A DNA stretch of 50,119 nucleotides from a virus. The notes under the pieces are model-generated. The model had not been told where the DNA came from. It saw only the letters and a program-made list of their open reading frames with translations, and searched no databases. The position numbers and the translations under genes were made by a program. Shown in pieces: positions 1-7,720 of this stretch; position 1 is the first letter of the stretch, and every line of letters begins with the position of its first letter. The stretch covers positions 1-50,119 of IMG/VR virus record IMGVR_UViG_3300050821_001427, one strand, 5' to 3'.

Positions 1-14
1 GTAATGGGTTAATC
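1..14. repeat. terminal 14-bp overlap of a circular sequence
   Basis: GTAATGGGTTAATC at the start is repeated exactly at 50106-50119. Joining the ends through one copy keeps a minus-strand frame open for 63 codons; keeping both copies shifts the frame and gives an early stop. This is seen in the sequence. That the molecule is circular or circularly permuted is inference. Confidence 0.85.
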
Positions 15-87
15 TTACATTCATGAATATTCTACGCTCACCGTCGTGGTAGGTACGGTCTACCGACTCGTAGACGGTCCCTTCCAC
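1..87 (-). CDS. small hypothetical protein, 5' part (gene continues at 50105)
   Basis: This is the first 29 codons of a gene that crosses the artificial ends of the window. The likely start is GTG at 87-85, with AGAGG about ten bases upstream in the primase-helicase stop region. After the 14-bp overlap is merged it runs on from 50105 to a TGA at 50006-50004, giving 62 residues. I recognise no family; the middle reads NVRLTHYNHCEGYWSDHF. It sits between the primase-helicase and uracil-DNA glycosylase genes and overlaps the latter's start by 17 bases, as expected for a translationally coupled operon. Confidence 0.6.
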   Translation of the reverse strand, partial: MEGTVYESVDRTYHDGERRIFMNVRLTHY

Positions 88-100
88 CTCGGTAGGACCT

Positions 101-1672
101 CTAAGACGCCAGTTGATAAGCTGGGAAGTTATTGTCGTTGACAGCCGTGTTTTGTGGTAGCCCATAACCTAGGTCCTCCGACAGCGTATATGTCTCTGGG
201 TTGAACAGCAGTGTCCCTGCAGGTCCTGTCCGCCCACAGAAACGGTTCTTGCTGATTGTGAGATGGGTTGTACGCCTTACTACCGGATCGGCCGACTTGA
301 TGTCTCTCGCTAGGTCGATCCGCATATCAGCGATCTTGCTGATGTTACGTGAACCTCGGGTTAGACCTTCGTCATTGACGTGACTAACGACAATGAGGGC
401 GAAGTCTAACTCCTTCACCATCATTTCGAGTCTTGTCGAAAGATAGTCGAGCGCACGGCGTTCGTTATCTCCTCCCAATCCGCTAACAACCATAGTGATG
501 TGGTCCAGCAGAATATAGCGACACAGGCGCGCGGATACCAGAAATCTAATGGTATCGAGAATGACTTCAGGATCATCTGATCCAAAATGACTATAGACAT
601 GAAGACGGTCATCCGTCTGTACCACACGGCGTAGCGCTTCGAATGTTTCTCCATCACTGACACCGCTGTCTGGAAGGTGGACTGGGCGTTTAAGATCAAT
701 CCCGGCAATTGCTTGGAGAAGTCTCTTCTTAGGCTCTTCAAGGAAGATACTACCGACTGCATCTTTCGTCTCCGTCAACAGACTGTGAAGAATTGAATGC
801 ATCACCTCCGTCTTACCTACACCTTCCTGTGCGGTAATAAGAACAGACTCGGCTGTCCTGATACCATAGGTCATGTAGTTAAGCGTAGGCCAAGGGTAAC
901 TTACCCCTGTCTTCGGTACCTCATGGATGATCTTCTCGAACTCTGAGAAACCTGAGACGATCTGCTCCGGAAGATACCGCTTCGCATTCGCGAATAACTG
1001 AGCTAGTTCGTCTCTTTCTCCGGCACGGAGGTAGTCGTTGGCGTCCTTTCGGGTGCCTCCGGGGAACCTGATGTCGAAGACTTTGTTCGGATCGAAAAGT
1101 TTAGCCACCGCCGCAGCTGCTCGTCTCCCGGCTTCGTCGCCGTCAAACGCGAGATATATTCTCTCGAACTCGTTAAGCCAGGATCTCTCCAAGCCAGCGT
1201 CAGTCCCAGCAGTAGAAGCAGATTTAACAGAAACGACAGGCGAGCGAAGGACCTCGTAAAACGATAGCGCGTCCAACTCACCTTCCGTAACAACAATTGT
1301 TCTACGTGGGGAGGCATTCCATCTGTCTCTGGCATATAGCGTTCCTCTCTGCTGGTTGCCACTAAGATAAGACCAATAAAATCCTTTCTTGTCTAATGTT
1401 CTAACTTTATACGTGTCACCATACTGGAAGCCGATGCTGACTGGTTTACCGTCTGCATCCACCTTCGTCTTGGCATCAAATAATCTAAATGTGTCTGCCG
1501 ATATGCCTCGCCAAGGTAAGTATTCAAACGTAAAACCTGTCATAAGGGCTTGTGCAGACGGGGTATAGGTTAAACAGCTGAAGCAATAACTGTGGCCATC
1601 CGCGTAGGTACATCTAGCATCGGATGAACCACAGTCAGGACATGGTTGATGGAGCTCAATTATTTCTGACAT
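101..1672 (-). CDS. T7-like bifunctional DNA primase-helicase
   Basis: This enzyme unwinds the phage replication fork and makes primers. The N-terminus has a zinc-binding domain (Cys11, Cys14, Cys30, Cys33). A TOPRIM primase core follows, with EGELDA at about 130-135 and DGDEAG at 177-182. The C-terminal RecA-like helicase has Walker A EGVGKTE at about 283-289 and a hydrophobic Walker B strand ending in LLDH. The order and length (523 aa) match T7 gp4. The start is supported by AAGGA six bases upstream of ATG. It overlaps the 3' end of the next gene upstream (stop at 1660) by 13 bases. The 19-bp dispersed motif at 1533-1551 lies inside its coding sequence. Confidence 0.95.
   Translation of the reverse strand: MSEIIELHQPCPDCGSSDARCTYADGHSYCFSCLTYTPSAQALMTGFTFEYLPWRGISADTFRLFDAKTKVDADGKPVSIGFQYGDTYKVRTLDKKGFYWSYLSGNQQRGTLYARDRWNASPRRTIVVTEGELDALSFYEVLRSPVVSVKSASTAGTDAGLERSWLNEFERIYLAFDGDEAGRRAAAAVAKLFDPNKVFDIRFPGGTRKDANDYLRAGERDELAQLFANAKRYLPEQIVSGFSEFEKIIHEVPKTGVSYPWPTLNYMTYGIRTAESVLITAQEGVGKTEVMHSILHSLLTETKDAVGSIFLEEPKKRLLQAIAGIDLKRPVHLPDSGVSDGETFEALRRVVQTDDRLHVYSHFGSDDPEVILDTIRFLVSARLCRYILLDHITMVVSGLGGDNERRALDYLSTRLEMMVKELDFALIVVSHVNDEGLTRGSRNISKIADMRIDLARDIKSADPVVRRTTHLTISKNRFCGRTGPAGTLLFNPETYTLSEDLGYGLPQNTAVNDNNFPAYQLAS
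1533..1551 (+). repeat. 19-bp dispersed motif, copy 1
   Basis: AAACCTGTCATAAGGGCTT. Copies with one mismatch each occur at 6011-6029 and 37071-37089, all in the same orientation. This copy lies inside the primase-helicase gene, where its complement encodes ALMTGF. Confidence 0.6.
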
Positions 1673-2310
1673 TTATTCCTTGCTTGAGGATAACGATAGT
1701 ACTTCGGTAGCCATATCGTGGGTTGTTGGGGGAAGGTAGGGATTTCTCTGGGGAGATGGGTGAAGTCTTCATACTCCCAGTGTGCACGCATCGCTACGTA
1801 CATGTACATACCAACCAGCCCTACCAGCGGATTGGATGTGTAATGCCTGATACCTAGCTCGGGCATGGTGCGTATCATGCCGGGCGGCAGATGACGCAGG
1901 AACTCCTCGTTGCCGATACTCATGATCTGATGATCACGGTCGACAACAATGATGTGGGTCCGCACCCTGGCGAACTCTACACCATTCCTGTAGTGGTTGT
2001 CAAGGATAGGGATTGCTCTGCTCTCTACGGCACAGATCTTACCCTTCACCTTCAGTCCACCATCTTTGTTGACGTGGAAAGGAACAGCCTTGCCGGTATG
2101 TTTACCGACACGGTAATCGAAATGCTGCTGTGTGAATCCTCGGCTCACCACCTTCAGATGCTTCTCAATCTTGTGATGGTGCTGATACCCTGGCAAGATA
2201 TCGTCGTTAAGGAATACCAGCTTGTGTTCGCTGTCCTCCACCTTGCTCATGTCGGGAGTGAACTGTTGTCCCAATGATTGTATGAACTTGCGCTTGCGAA
2301 AGAAGAACAT
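1660..2310 (-). CDS. gamma-glutamylcyclotransferase/AIG2-like protein
   Basis: This 216-residue protein appears to have the gamma-glutamylcyclotransferase (GGCT/AIG2-like) fold in its middle: an LPGY...HHHKI segment after an N-terminal strand, a VKGKICAVES segment, then LDNHYRNGVEFARV, which resembles the family's LD..E....Y.R pattern. At the position where that pattern has its catalytic Glu the sequence reads NHY, so activity is doubtful. I chose ATG at 2310 because GGGAG lies six bases upstream; a GTG at 2346 is in frame but has a poorer site. It lies between the amidotransferase-like gene and the primase-helicase. Assignment is from pattern alone; it could be another small alpha/beta fold. 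Confidence 0.45.
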   Translation of the reverse strand: MFFFRKRKFIQSLGQQFTPDMSKVEDSEHKLVFLNDDILPGYQHHHKIEKHLKVVSRGFTQQHFDYRVGKHTGKAVPFHVNKDGGLKVKGKICAVESRAIPILDNHYRNGVEFARVRTHIIVVDRDHQIMSIGNEEFLRHLPPGMIRTMPELGIRHYTSNPLVGLVGMYMYVAMRAHWEYEDFTHLPREIPTFPQQPTIWLPKYYRYPQARNKCQK

Positions 2311-2453
2311 CTTTAGCTCCCTGAATAAACTAAGACTGGCCCGCACCCTGGGGGTTCCTGATGCGAGCCAGCCCTACGCTAGAGTTCGGACGGGAGAGGA
2401 TGACGGACCCGTCGTACTACCTGCGTAGCTCTATGTCAGTAAGTGACCGACCG

Positions 2454-3995
2454 TTAAGCTGCAACGCCCTTCGCCCTCGCAAGTCTCCCGCCTTTGGCAG
2501 CAGGAGTTCCAGGCTTAACCGGTGGAACTTCCACCTGTTTCTTCTCGGTGTCACCTGGCTGTGCCTCGACCTGATCGAACTCCTTGTGCTCATCAAGTTT
2601 GATCAGCAGTTCAGAGATAAGTCGGGCGGCATCGTTCGGGCATTTCTTCGCGAACATCTTCTTCTCGGCGATACTCCACCGAGCGACGTTGGCGAGGGTG
2701 ATGCCACGACTGGTAGTGAACAACGGCCACTTCTTCTCGATGGTCATAACTTCCTTGGCCGTAGGTGCCTTCGGATTGGTTGCCCACTCCGTGACAAGAT
2801 CAGCCGCGATCTTGCTTTCATCGGCTGATACCTCCGGCAGAAAGTCCGACGGTGGACGCTGTTCATCCGGCTTGGGCTGGGCTACAGGTTGTGCATCCTC
2901 TTCGCTTTCAGGCGAACGAAAGCGAGTGATGCGATCCTGCAACCTCTTGACCTCGTCGTTGGTTGAGACGTCCTCCTGAGCGAAACCAATCAGCTCGAGC
3001 GGGACAGGCATCTTCCATCCCTTCCGATCATAGCCCTTCGGAAGTTCTGCTTGAGACGACAAACCGAGGAACGTTCGAACCCAACGGTTCCTGGCGTTGC
3101 CTTGCAGACCAACAGGTACTTCCATCATCTGATGAGTATCAGCGGACGTACCTTCGAACTTCTTGAAGGGATCGTTGTCATCCCCTACCTTGGCCGGCAC
3201 GTTCGGCACGTTGTGCACGCCGGGAGGATTCTTCGTCTCGTGCTTCTCTGGCTCCGGCACCGTCGTCGTTGAGACAGCAGTTGATCCCATCGCACGGGCA
3301 AGACGACCGCCCTTCCTGGCGACAGCAACAGCTGCTTCGGCTGCCTTCGCCAGTGTACCTTGGCTGCCCCATCCAAACGTATTGGATGTGTTGCCCCACT
3401 CGAATGCACCGCCGAGTTCGTTGCGTCCGAAGCGGATCGGTTCACCAGTCAATGGAATGAAGACACAGGCTGCACGATGAGACACCGTGTTCATCACCGC
3501 CTGTTCGAAGTTGGATGCACGCAGACGCCGAAAGAAGTCCTCGATGTCTTGTGATGCCTCGAACTTGTCGAGCAGCGTCGGGAAGATGAAGTCCTCCCAA
3601 AGATGATACTCGTCGGTGTGTCCCTTGTCGGGCTTGCTGTAGTTTGGGAAGTCACCTTCCAAATGAACAGCAAGGATGTCTTGCGTGCCGCCTTCCGCTG
3701 ACTGCTGGAATACGAACGGCATCATGTCAGTCTCGGGATTGAAATCCTTCACTACATGGCCGAATGACAGCGTGACATCCAGATCCTTCAGCTGTGCCAA
3801 TGTCTTGCACATCGCATCGAGATCGAACACCTTGTGATCCGCCGACGTTTCCAACAACGGCTTATCCGGATGATCTTCCTCGACACTACGGATCGTCAGT
3901 CCGTGGTATGTTGGACAGTTCTTCTGGATGGTTTGAAGATAGCCACGCGGTATATCGTGGCCAGCCTTCTTCTCTACGATGACTTGTATATTCAT
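2454..3995 (-). CDS. class II glutamine amidotransferase-like (Ntn fold) protein with a long C-terminal extension
   Basis: Residues 1-210 follow the layout of phage class II (Ntn) glutamine amidotransferase-like proteins: an early strand and helix, LSFGHVVKD where the family has its HxRIATHG strand, DILAVHLEGDF where it has AxxHNG, a HTDE at 126-129 like its SDT, and AFEWGNTSNTFGW near 197-209. The nucleophile Cys that should follow Met1 is missing (MNIQ), so a binding or structural role is more likely than catalysis. The C-terminal 300 residues are hydrophilic and unrecognised. KGGRLARA occurs twice, near residue 230 and at the C-terminus. Start ATG at 3995 has GAGAGAGGA upstream. Codon choice looks strongly biased, suggesting high expression. 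Confidence 0.45.
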   Translation of the reverse strand: MNIQVIVEKKAGHDIPRGYLQTIQKNCPTYHGLTIRSVEEDHPDKPLLETSADHKVFDLDAMCKTLAQLKDLDVTLSFGHVVKDFNPETDMMPFVFQQSAEGGTQDILAVHLEGDFPNYSKPDKGHTDEYHLWEDFIFPTLLDKFEASQDIEDFFRRLRASNFEQAVMNTVSHRAACVFIPLTGEPIRFGRNELGGAFEWGNTSNTFGWGSQGTLAKAAEAAVAVARKGGRLARAMGSTAVSTTTVPEPEKHETKNPPGVHNVPNVPAKVGDDNDPFKKFEGTSADTHQMMEVPVGLQGNARNRWVRTFLGLSSQAELPKGYDRKGWKMPVPLELIGFAQEDVSTNDEVKRLQDRITRFRSPESEEDAQPVAQPKPDEQRPPSDFLPEVSADESKIAADLVTEWATNPKAPTAKEVMTIEKKWPLFTTSRGITLANVARWSIAEKKMFAKKCPNDAARLISELLIKLDEHKEFDQVEAQPGDTEKKQVEVPPVKPGTPAAKGGRLARAKGVAA

Positions 3996-4513
3996 GTAGT
4001 CCTCTCTCTCAGTTTACCCCGAGCTACCCAAACTTTACGTTGGGTTACCACTGCAACTACGGGGATATCGTTGCGTGGGTTCTGGATCGGACGATCACCG
4101 GGTATCTTACCCACCGTGCTCGGTGTGTGGTGAATGTCCTGACAATTACGGATGATGCGATAACGCATCCCTCGCTTCGGGTTCTTCCGCGTCAGCAGAT
4201 CACCCAACCTGTAAGCAATACCAAATCGCTTGCAGTCACGGCGGTATTCGTGACGGGTGATTACCCCATCGTGAAGCTTCTGGAATAACACATCGCCGAA
4301 CGCATCAGCATACATCTGATCCAGCACTGCCCGGCGCTTCATGTCATTGTCCGCTCGCTGCTTGTCTTGATGTTCCTTCCAACGAAGGACAGTCCATGCC
4401 ATGACACCAGACGTGATGATACACGTGGCTATCAAGACAGGGCCAGGGTAATGGTTGAGAACATCAACCGTTCTATTAACAATCTCCATATCCATGTCAC
4501 TGCTCCAATCCAA
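3992..4513 (-). CDS. hypothetical protein with one N-terminal membrane segment
   Basis: This 173-residue protein has one clear membrane segment at about 24-42 (PVLIATCIITSGVMAW), followed by a highly basic, charged domain. That suggests an inner-membrane anchor with a cytoplasmic C-terminal part. No family is recognised. Its stop overlaps the start of the following gene by four bases, and its own start overlaps the HNH gene by 17 bases. It therefore belongs to the same leftward operon and may be translationally coupled. Confidence 0.75.
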   Translation of the reverse strand: MDWSSDMDMEIVNRTVDVLNHYPGPVLIATCIITSGVMAWTVLRWKEHQDKQRADNDMKRRAVLDQMYADAFGDVLFQKLHDGVITRHEYRRDCKRFGIAYRLGDLLTRKNPKRGMRYRIIRNCQDIHHTPSTVGKIPGDRPIQNPRNDIPVVAVVTQRKVWVARGKLRERTT

Positions 4514-4838
4514 TCTGGATGAGATAACTCACCGCTTTGATGCGAGAGAGGTTCTTGTTAATGTCTTGCTGAAGTTCTTTGTTTCTTTGTTGAAGAGACA
4601 ACACGAACTCATCTAATGTCATATCAGCCTTCATGAAATTACATTGGCTGCATACAACAAGAGTACGCTCGGGTTTACGTTTGTAATTATTTTCTTCTTT
4701 CAACAACTGAAGTCTTGGCCGTCTGGACTTGGCTCTGATGTGATCGGTAGTGGGTTTCAAATAATGATCTGTTTTATCCATCGGATAGAGGCAGTACGGG
4801 CATGGCTGCCCGTCCCGCTCTAGCAACATAGGTTTCAT
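4497..4838 (-). CDS. HNH endonuclease
   Basis: This is a short HNH nuclease of 113 residues. CPYC at about 13-16 and CSQC near 58-61 form the zinc pair that frames the fold. TTDHI supplies the catalytic His, and the CSQCNFMKADMTLDEF segment is typical of the final helix of the motif. The rest is a charged helical tail. Such genes in phages act in packaging (next to terminase), as homing nucleases or in recombination. This one lies in the early block far from terminase, so a role in homing or host DNA breakdown is possible; I cannot choose between them. Confidence 0.8.
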   Translation of the reverse strand: MKPMLLERDGQPCPYCLYPMDKTDHYLKPTTDHIRAKSRRPRLQLLKEENNYKRKPERTLVVCSQCNFMKADMTLDEFVLSLQQRNKELQQDINKNLSRIKAVSYLIQIGLEQ

Positions 4839-4846
4839 GGTTCACC

Positions 4847-5293
4847 TCATATGAGGCGCTTAAACACCCACTGGATTGCGTCCATACCCCAACACATAAG
4901 TAGTAGTTCTTTGCTGGAATACGTCGTGGACCTTCGTTCGATGCCGAGTGTTAAGTCCTTATGGACAACAACGAAACAATCCTTGCGTGAGTTGTGGTAG
5001 GTGAAACATTCCTGGAACGGATTGTTCGGACCCGGACCGCTGAACCGCATGTTACAACTGTCCGGCAACCAACCCTCCAATTCACCTTGTATTTTTAGCG
5101 CCTCTCTGTTTCTGACCTTGATCGTATCAGCGACACGATCGACGAACTCTTCGTCCTGTAATCCTCTTGCTGCCAGTGCATATTGTTTGATGACATCCCG
5201 GTTAGGTTGCATCATGCCACGTCTAGACAAAGACTTCGCCCATGCGCGACGCTGTCTGGCTAGCTTGATGACGTTTGGTTTCTGTCTAGCCAT
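4847..5293 (-). CDS. hypothetical early protein (148 aa)
   Basis: No family recognised. The N-terminal third is basic and Arg-rich (LARQRRAWAKSLSRRG). The C-terminal part is mixed and contains a FTYHNSRKDCFVVVHKDL strand-like section and a hydrophobic end (LLLMCWGMDAIQWVF). The start at 5293 has GAGGA six bases upstream. The gene overlaps the previous gene's end by eight bases and is separated by only eight bases from the HNH gene downstream. Confidence 0.7.
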   Translation of the reverse strand: MARQKPNVIKLARQRRAWAKSLSRRGMMQPNRDVIKQYALAARGLQDEEFVDRVADTIKVRNREALKIQGELEGWLPDSCNMRFSGPGPNNPFQECFTYHNSRKDCFVVVHKDLTLGIERRSTTYSSKELLLMCWGMDAIQWVFKRLI

Positions 5294-5567
5294 GGCTGAT
5301 CCTCAGCAGAGTTACCTTCACGGTGCTGACGAACGTGGTGTAAACACCAGCACGTTCACGACGATAACGAGAAAGCATCTCGTCCATAAGTATCTCTCGG
5401 GTAGGAGATTTCTTATCGACGTCATCGTCTAGTGCATCCTTGCCCATCAGCTGTTGCCAAGCACGATGCTTCACAGCATTGATGCCACGCTTCTCTACGA
5501 CATCGGCAGGGATGGATACGAACATCCTGCCACGCTTATGGTAAACGACGTAATGATTTACGATCAT
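5286..5567 (-). CDS. hypothetical early protein (93 aa)
   Basis: A small basic protein with no recognised family. The first 25 residues read like two beta strands (VNHYVVYHKRG, MFVSIPADV), followed by charged helices. The ATG is preceded by a strong GGAGGAAGG site. It is the first gene after the promoter-like sequence at 5588-5616, so it probably heads a sub-operon running to the primase-helicase. Confidence 0.75.
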   Translation of the reverse strand: MIVNHYVVYHKRGRMFVSIPADVVEKRGINAVKHRAWQQLMGKDALDDDVDKKSPTREILMDEMLSRYRRERAGVYTTFVSTVKVTLLRISHG

Positions 5568-5587
5568 GACCTTCCTCCGATTGTACC

Positions 5588-5616
5588 AGATTAGTACAGT
5601 GGATTTGTTAAGTCAA
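5588..5616 (-). promoter_or_regulatory. sigma70-like promoter, TTGACTT type
   Basis: On the minus strand: TTGACT (5616-5611), a 17-base spacer, then TAATCT (5593-5588), 20 bases before the ATG at 5567. The -35 and following bases, TTGACTTAACA, match the promoter at 8130-8157. Confidence 0.6.
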
Positions 5617-5627
5617 ATCCTAGGCTA

Positions 5628-5990
5628 CTAATTCGTTTTCCTTGCTCCATATCCGCAGATGAATCCAACACCTGCTATGAAAACAAGGAGGACAGACGTT
5701 GTGATGACCAGCCGTTCATCCACCTCTTTCACCAGCACCTTCAACGGTTCCTGAGGTTTTTCCCACGTGCGTAGCCCAGTGTAGTCCTTAAACTCAATGA
5801 ATTGCGGTGGTTGTACCGGCTTCGCATCCGTGATGGGACGGACATGGATGGTGCGAATACGATGGACGTAAGTAATAGGTACAACAGCATTCTCGGCTCC
5901 CCTGACCTTGCGCAGTGCATGAACATTAAACGTGATGGCCAACAACAGACCAGCACTAAGTAGTAGTAACACCTTACTAGACGTAGTCAT
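5628..5990 (-). CDS. hypothetical protein with N- and C-terminal membrane segments
   Basis: A 120-residue protein with an N-terminal hydrophobic segment (VLLLLSAGLLLAITF, about 7-21) and a second near the C-terminus (VITTSVLLVFIAGVGFICGYG, about 94-114). Between them is a hydrophilic stretch with Pro-rich parts. Two membrane passes would place the middle on one side of the inner membrane. Start ATG at 5990 has GGAGGG upstream. The role is unknown; superinfection exclusion or membrane remodelling are only guesses. Confidence 0.75.
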   Translation of the reverse strand: MTTSSKVLLLLSAGLLLAITFNVHALRKVRGAENAVVPITYVHRIRTIHVRPITDAKPVQPPQFIEFKDYTGLRTWEKPQEPLKVLVKEVDERLVITTSVLLVFIAGVGFICGYGARKTN

Positions 5991-6010
5991 TTCACCCTCC
6001 GTAGTCGTTG

Positions 6011-6029
6011 AAACCTGTCATAACGGCTT
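6011..6029 (+). repeat. 19-bp dispersed motif, copy 2
   Basis: AAACCTGTCATAACGGCTT differs at one base from the copy at 1533-1551. It lies in the intergenic leader of the gene at 5628-5990, directly upstream of a plus-strand promoter-like sequence. Confidence 0.55.
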
Positions 6030-6037
6030 ATTTCCTG

Positions 6038-6066
6038 TTGACAAGCGACGGATCACGTGCTATAAG
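6038..6066 (+). promoter_or_regulatory. sigma70-like promoter pointing against the genes
   Basis: TTGACA (6038-6043), a 17-base spacer, then TATAAG (6061-6066) on the plus strand, a near-consensus promoter. No plus-strand gene lies downstream, so a transcript would be antisense to the early genes. A perfect hairpin, GCGGCG-ATC-CGCCGC (6066-6080), begins at the edge of the -10 element. Confidence 0.45.
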
Positions 6067-6080
6067 CGGCGATCCGCCGC
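6066..6080. other. perfect hairpin next to antisense promoter
   Basis: GCGGCG, loop ATC, CGCCGC: a six-pair perfect stem in the 130-base intergenic region between 5990 and 6124. It could be an operator or an RNA 5' hairpin. Confidence 0.5.
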
Positions 6081-6123
6081 CAGGTTAGATATACATAGAC
6101 TTAGTGCCCGCGTCAGCGGCTAC

Positions 6124-6327
6124 CTACAGCGGATAGTCCCTAGCTCCGTATCTGGCGTGCATCATCAGTACCTTCTTACGATACTGACGAAGTGACTCAC
6201 GATCTCTAGCTATCTCTGCCGCAGTACGAGGATGCTTGTCCCGTACATGCTTCTTCAGTTGATTACCGTTCTTGAAGAAGATGGTGATACCAACCTTGTG
6301 GCAGAACAGACAGATACGCTTATTCAT
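6124..6327 (-). CDS. small C2H2-type zinc-finger protein
   Basis: The 67-residue protein starts with CLFC (residues 6-9), then has a hydrophobic and basic spacer and HVRDKH (28-33): the Cys-x2-Cys...His-x4-His spacing of a single zinc finger. A basic helix follows. It probably binds DNA or a host protein. GGAGAG lies upstream of the ATG, and the start overlaps the end of the preceding gene by eight bases. No closer family assignment is possible by eye. Confidence 0.7.
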   Translation of the reverse strand: MNKRICLFCHKVGITIFFKNGNQLKKHVRDKHPRTAAEIARDRESLRQYRKKVLMMHARYGARDYPL

Positions 6328-6505
6328 CGTTGCTCTCCGAGTTGACGATGTTGGTCATGAAGTAGACATCACCCGTCCGCAACGACTCGAAGACATCCAA
6401 CGGGATAACATCATCACCACTGATGAAGAACACGGTCTGCTCCATACTGGTATGACCAATCTTCTCCATCGCTTTCAGATGAACAAGTAATTCCTTCCAA
6501 GTCAT
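6320..6505 (-). CDS. small hypothetical acidic protein (61 aa)
   Basis: An acidic small protein (MTWKELLVHLKAME..., ending NSESNDE) with no recognised family. Open frame extends further upstream to 6685, but I place the start at ATG 6505, which has a strong GGAGGAG site; the upstream part reads as the complement of the NYN gene end. A coupled overlap links it to the zinc-finger gene. Confidence 0.65.
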   Translation of the reverse strand: MTWKELLVHLKAMEKIGHTSMEQTVFFISGDDVIPLDVFESLRTGDVYFMTNIVNSESNDE

Positions 6506-6540
6506 ATTCTTTCTCCTCCACTCTTCAGCTAATGAGATAA

Positions 6541-6558
6541 GTCTACCGGATGGTAGAC
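6541..6558 (-). terminator. hairpin after the NYN gene, weak terminator candidate
   Basis: GTCTACC-GGAT-GGTAGAC, a seven-pair perfect stem between the NYN gene (ends 6582) and the next gene (starts 6505). On the minus strand it is followed by TTATCTCATT, which is only moderately T-rich. It may be an attenuator rather than a full stop. Confidence 0.4.
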
Positions 6559-6581
6559 GACGACAGCTAATTGTATTGTCT

Positions 6582-7124
6582 CTATCCAATACGACGGATG
6601 TCATCTGCGATATCCGTAAGATTGATGAACTTGTCTGCCTGTCGACGTAGATCATTGCTGACCATGCCGATGGCAGACACAACATACACCTTCATTGCGT
6701 ATTGTTCCTGAAGTTCTTTCACCATCAACGTGAAGTCACCATCACCAGAGAACAACCACAACTCACTCAGCTTCAACCTCGCTGACTGAATGAAAGCGTA
6801 ACTCGCAATCTCGATGTCGACATTACCTTTCAACTTCTTGATCGTTCTCGATCTGACGTGACCACTCTCATCGATGTAATTCTCAACGACAGGATATTCC
6901 TTCGCTTCCTTGGTTACACAGATGTAACCGTTGTGACTGAGCCAATCCACAGTCTTGCGCACGTTACTCTCGATGGATTTATCCATCAGTGCTGTGAAGT
7001 AATACGCACGAAGCAGATCACCATCTTCGTTGAGTAGATCAAGCAATCGTGCGTAGTCGATTGTGATACGAGCGCTACGTGCACCCTCGTATAGATTACT
7101 TCCGTCGATAAGAACTAAGCGCAT
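6582..7124 (-). CDS. NYN-domain (PIN-like) putative ribonuclease
   Basis: This 180-residue protein has the NYN/LabA-like fold of the PIN nuclease superfamily. It shows the N-terminal strand with the first metal-binding Asp (LVLIDGSNLYEGAR), a middle acidic position in KGNVDIEIASYAF, and SGDGDFTLMV near 130, the acidic cluster of the active site. These enzymes cut single-stranded or structured RNA. The start is ATG at 7124, overlapping the stop of the upstream gene as TAATG, with GAGGA upstream; an in-frame ATG 15 bases earlier lacks a site. The substrate could be host tRNA or mRNA; that is inference. Confidence 0.8.
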   Translation of the reverse strand: MRLVLIDGSNLYEGARSARITIDYARLLDLLNEDGDLLRAYYFTALMDKSIESNVRKTVDWLSHNGYICVTKEAKEYPVVENYIDESGHVRSRTIKKLKGNVDIEIASYAFIQSARLKLSELWLFSGDGDFTLMVKELQEQYAMKVYVVSAIGMVSNDLRRQADKFINLTDIADDIRRIG

Positions 7125-7420
7125 TAGAAGTCCTCGCATTGCATGCCGTATCGTTCAGACCACCAATACAGCATGGATTTACCTTCCCAGAAATCCCAGC
7201 CACGCACCATCATCGGATCATCTTCGCCATTGCTCAGATCATCGATGTACACACAGCCAAGATATCCATCGCTTGGCCATACAGTCAGCAATGGAATAGC
7301 AGGCACAGGATACCGTGGCTCACGATAGCCACGGATATAAGCAAGACGCCAAGCTAGATGATCTTTCAATCTACGCTCAGCGTTGTATTCCCATGCAGGA
7401 ATATCATTCATGTGTACCAT
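7124..7420 (-). CDS. hypothetical protein, paralogue of the next gene upstream
   Basis: A 98-residue protein sharing the REPRYPVPA / KKPRYPVPA segment and flanking layout with the 78-residue protein at 7420-7656. The two look like tandem duplicates that have diverged. It is rich in Trp and Tyr with an acidic middle (YIDDLSNGEDD). Start ATG at 7420 overlaps the preceding stop as TAATG, with GAGAGGA just upstream. No function assigned. Confidence 0.7.
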   Translation of the reverse strand: MVHMNDIPAWEYNAERRLKDHLAWRLAYIRGYREPRYPVPAIPLLTVWPSDGYLGCVYIDDLSNGEDDPMMVRGWDFWEGKSMLYWWSERYGMQCEDF

Positions 7421-7656
7421 TAATCCTCTCCAGATATAGGTGTCTCCCAAAACACACCATAGGTAATGAGAACAACTTCAATCTCACCCGTACCTAAGTT
7501 CTTGTACCAATCCCATTCATAACGCACAGCAGGTACAGGATAACGTGGCTTCTTACGTCCAAGCTCGTACAGGTATTGGTTGGCTAACCTAGATGCCGCA
7601 CTCTGATATGAACGTTTAATAGCTTTGTTTGAACGGGTGTCTATCCCAACAGCCAT
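7420..7656 (-). CDS. hypothetical protein, tandem paralogue
   Basis: A 78-residue protein that contains the KKPRYPVPAVRYEWDW segment, resembling EPRYPVPAIPLLTVW in the following gene. ATG at 7656 has GGAGG four bases upstream; the frame is open further upstream but with no ribosome site. It follows a probable terminator at 7680-7714. No function assigned. Confidence 0.7.
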   Translation of the reverse strand: MAVGIDTRSNKAIKRSYQSAASRLANQYLYELGRKKPRYPVPAVRYEWDWYKNLGTGEIEVVLITYGVFWETPISGED

Positions 7657-7679
7657 AGTTACCTCCAGACAAAGAAATA

Positions 7680-7714
7680 GCCCCGTCAATAAACACACGG
7701 TCTACTGACGAGGC
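7680..7714 (-). terminator. probable intrinsic terminator/attenuator
   Basis: On the minus strand GCCTCGTCA pairs with TGACGGGGC (nine pairs, one G-U) around a 17-base loop and is followed by TATTTCTTT. It lies just after the stop of the small gene at 7721-7843. Confidence 0.5.
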
Positions 7715-7720
7715 TAATGG

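Noticed and set aside
2311-2453. possible gene in the gap between the two early enzymes
   Set aside because: A 28-codon open stretch on the minus strand follows a stop and has no start codon; nothing else recognised.
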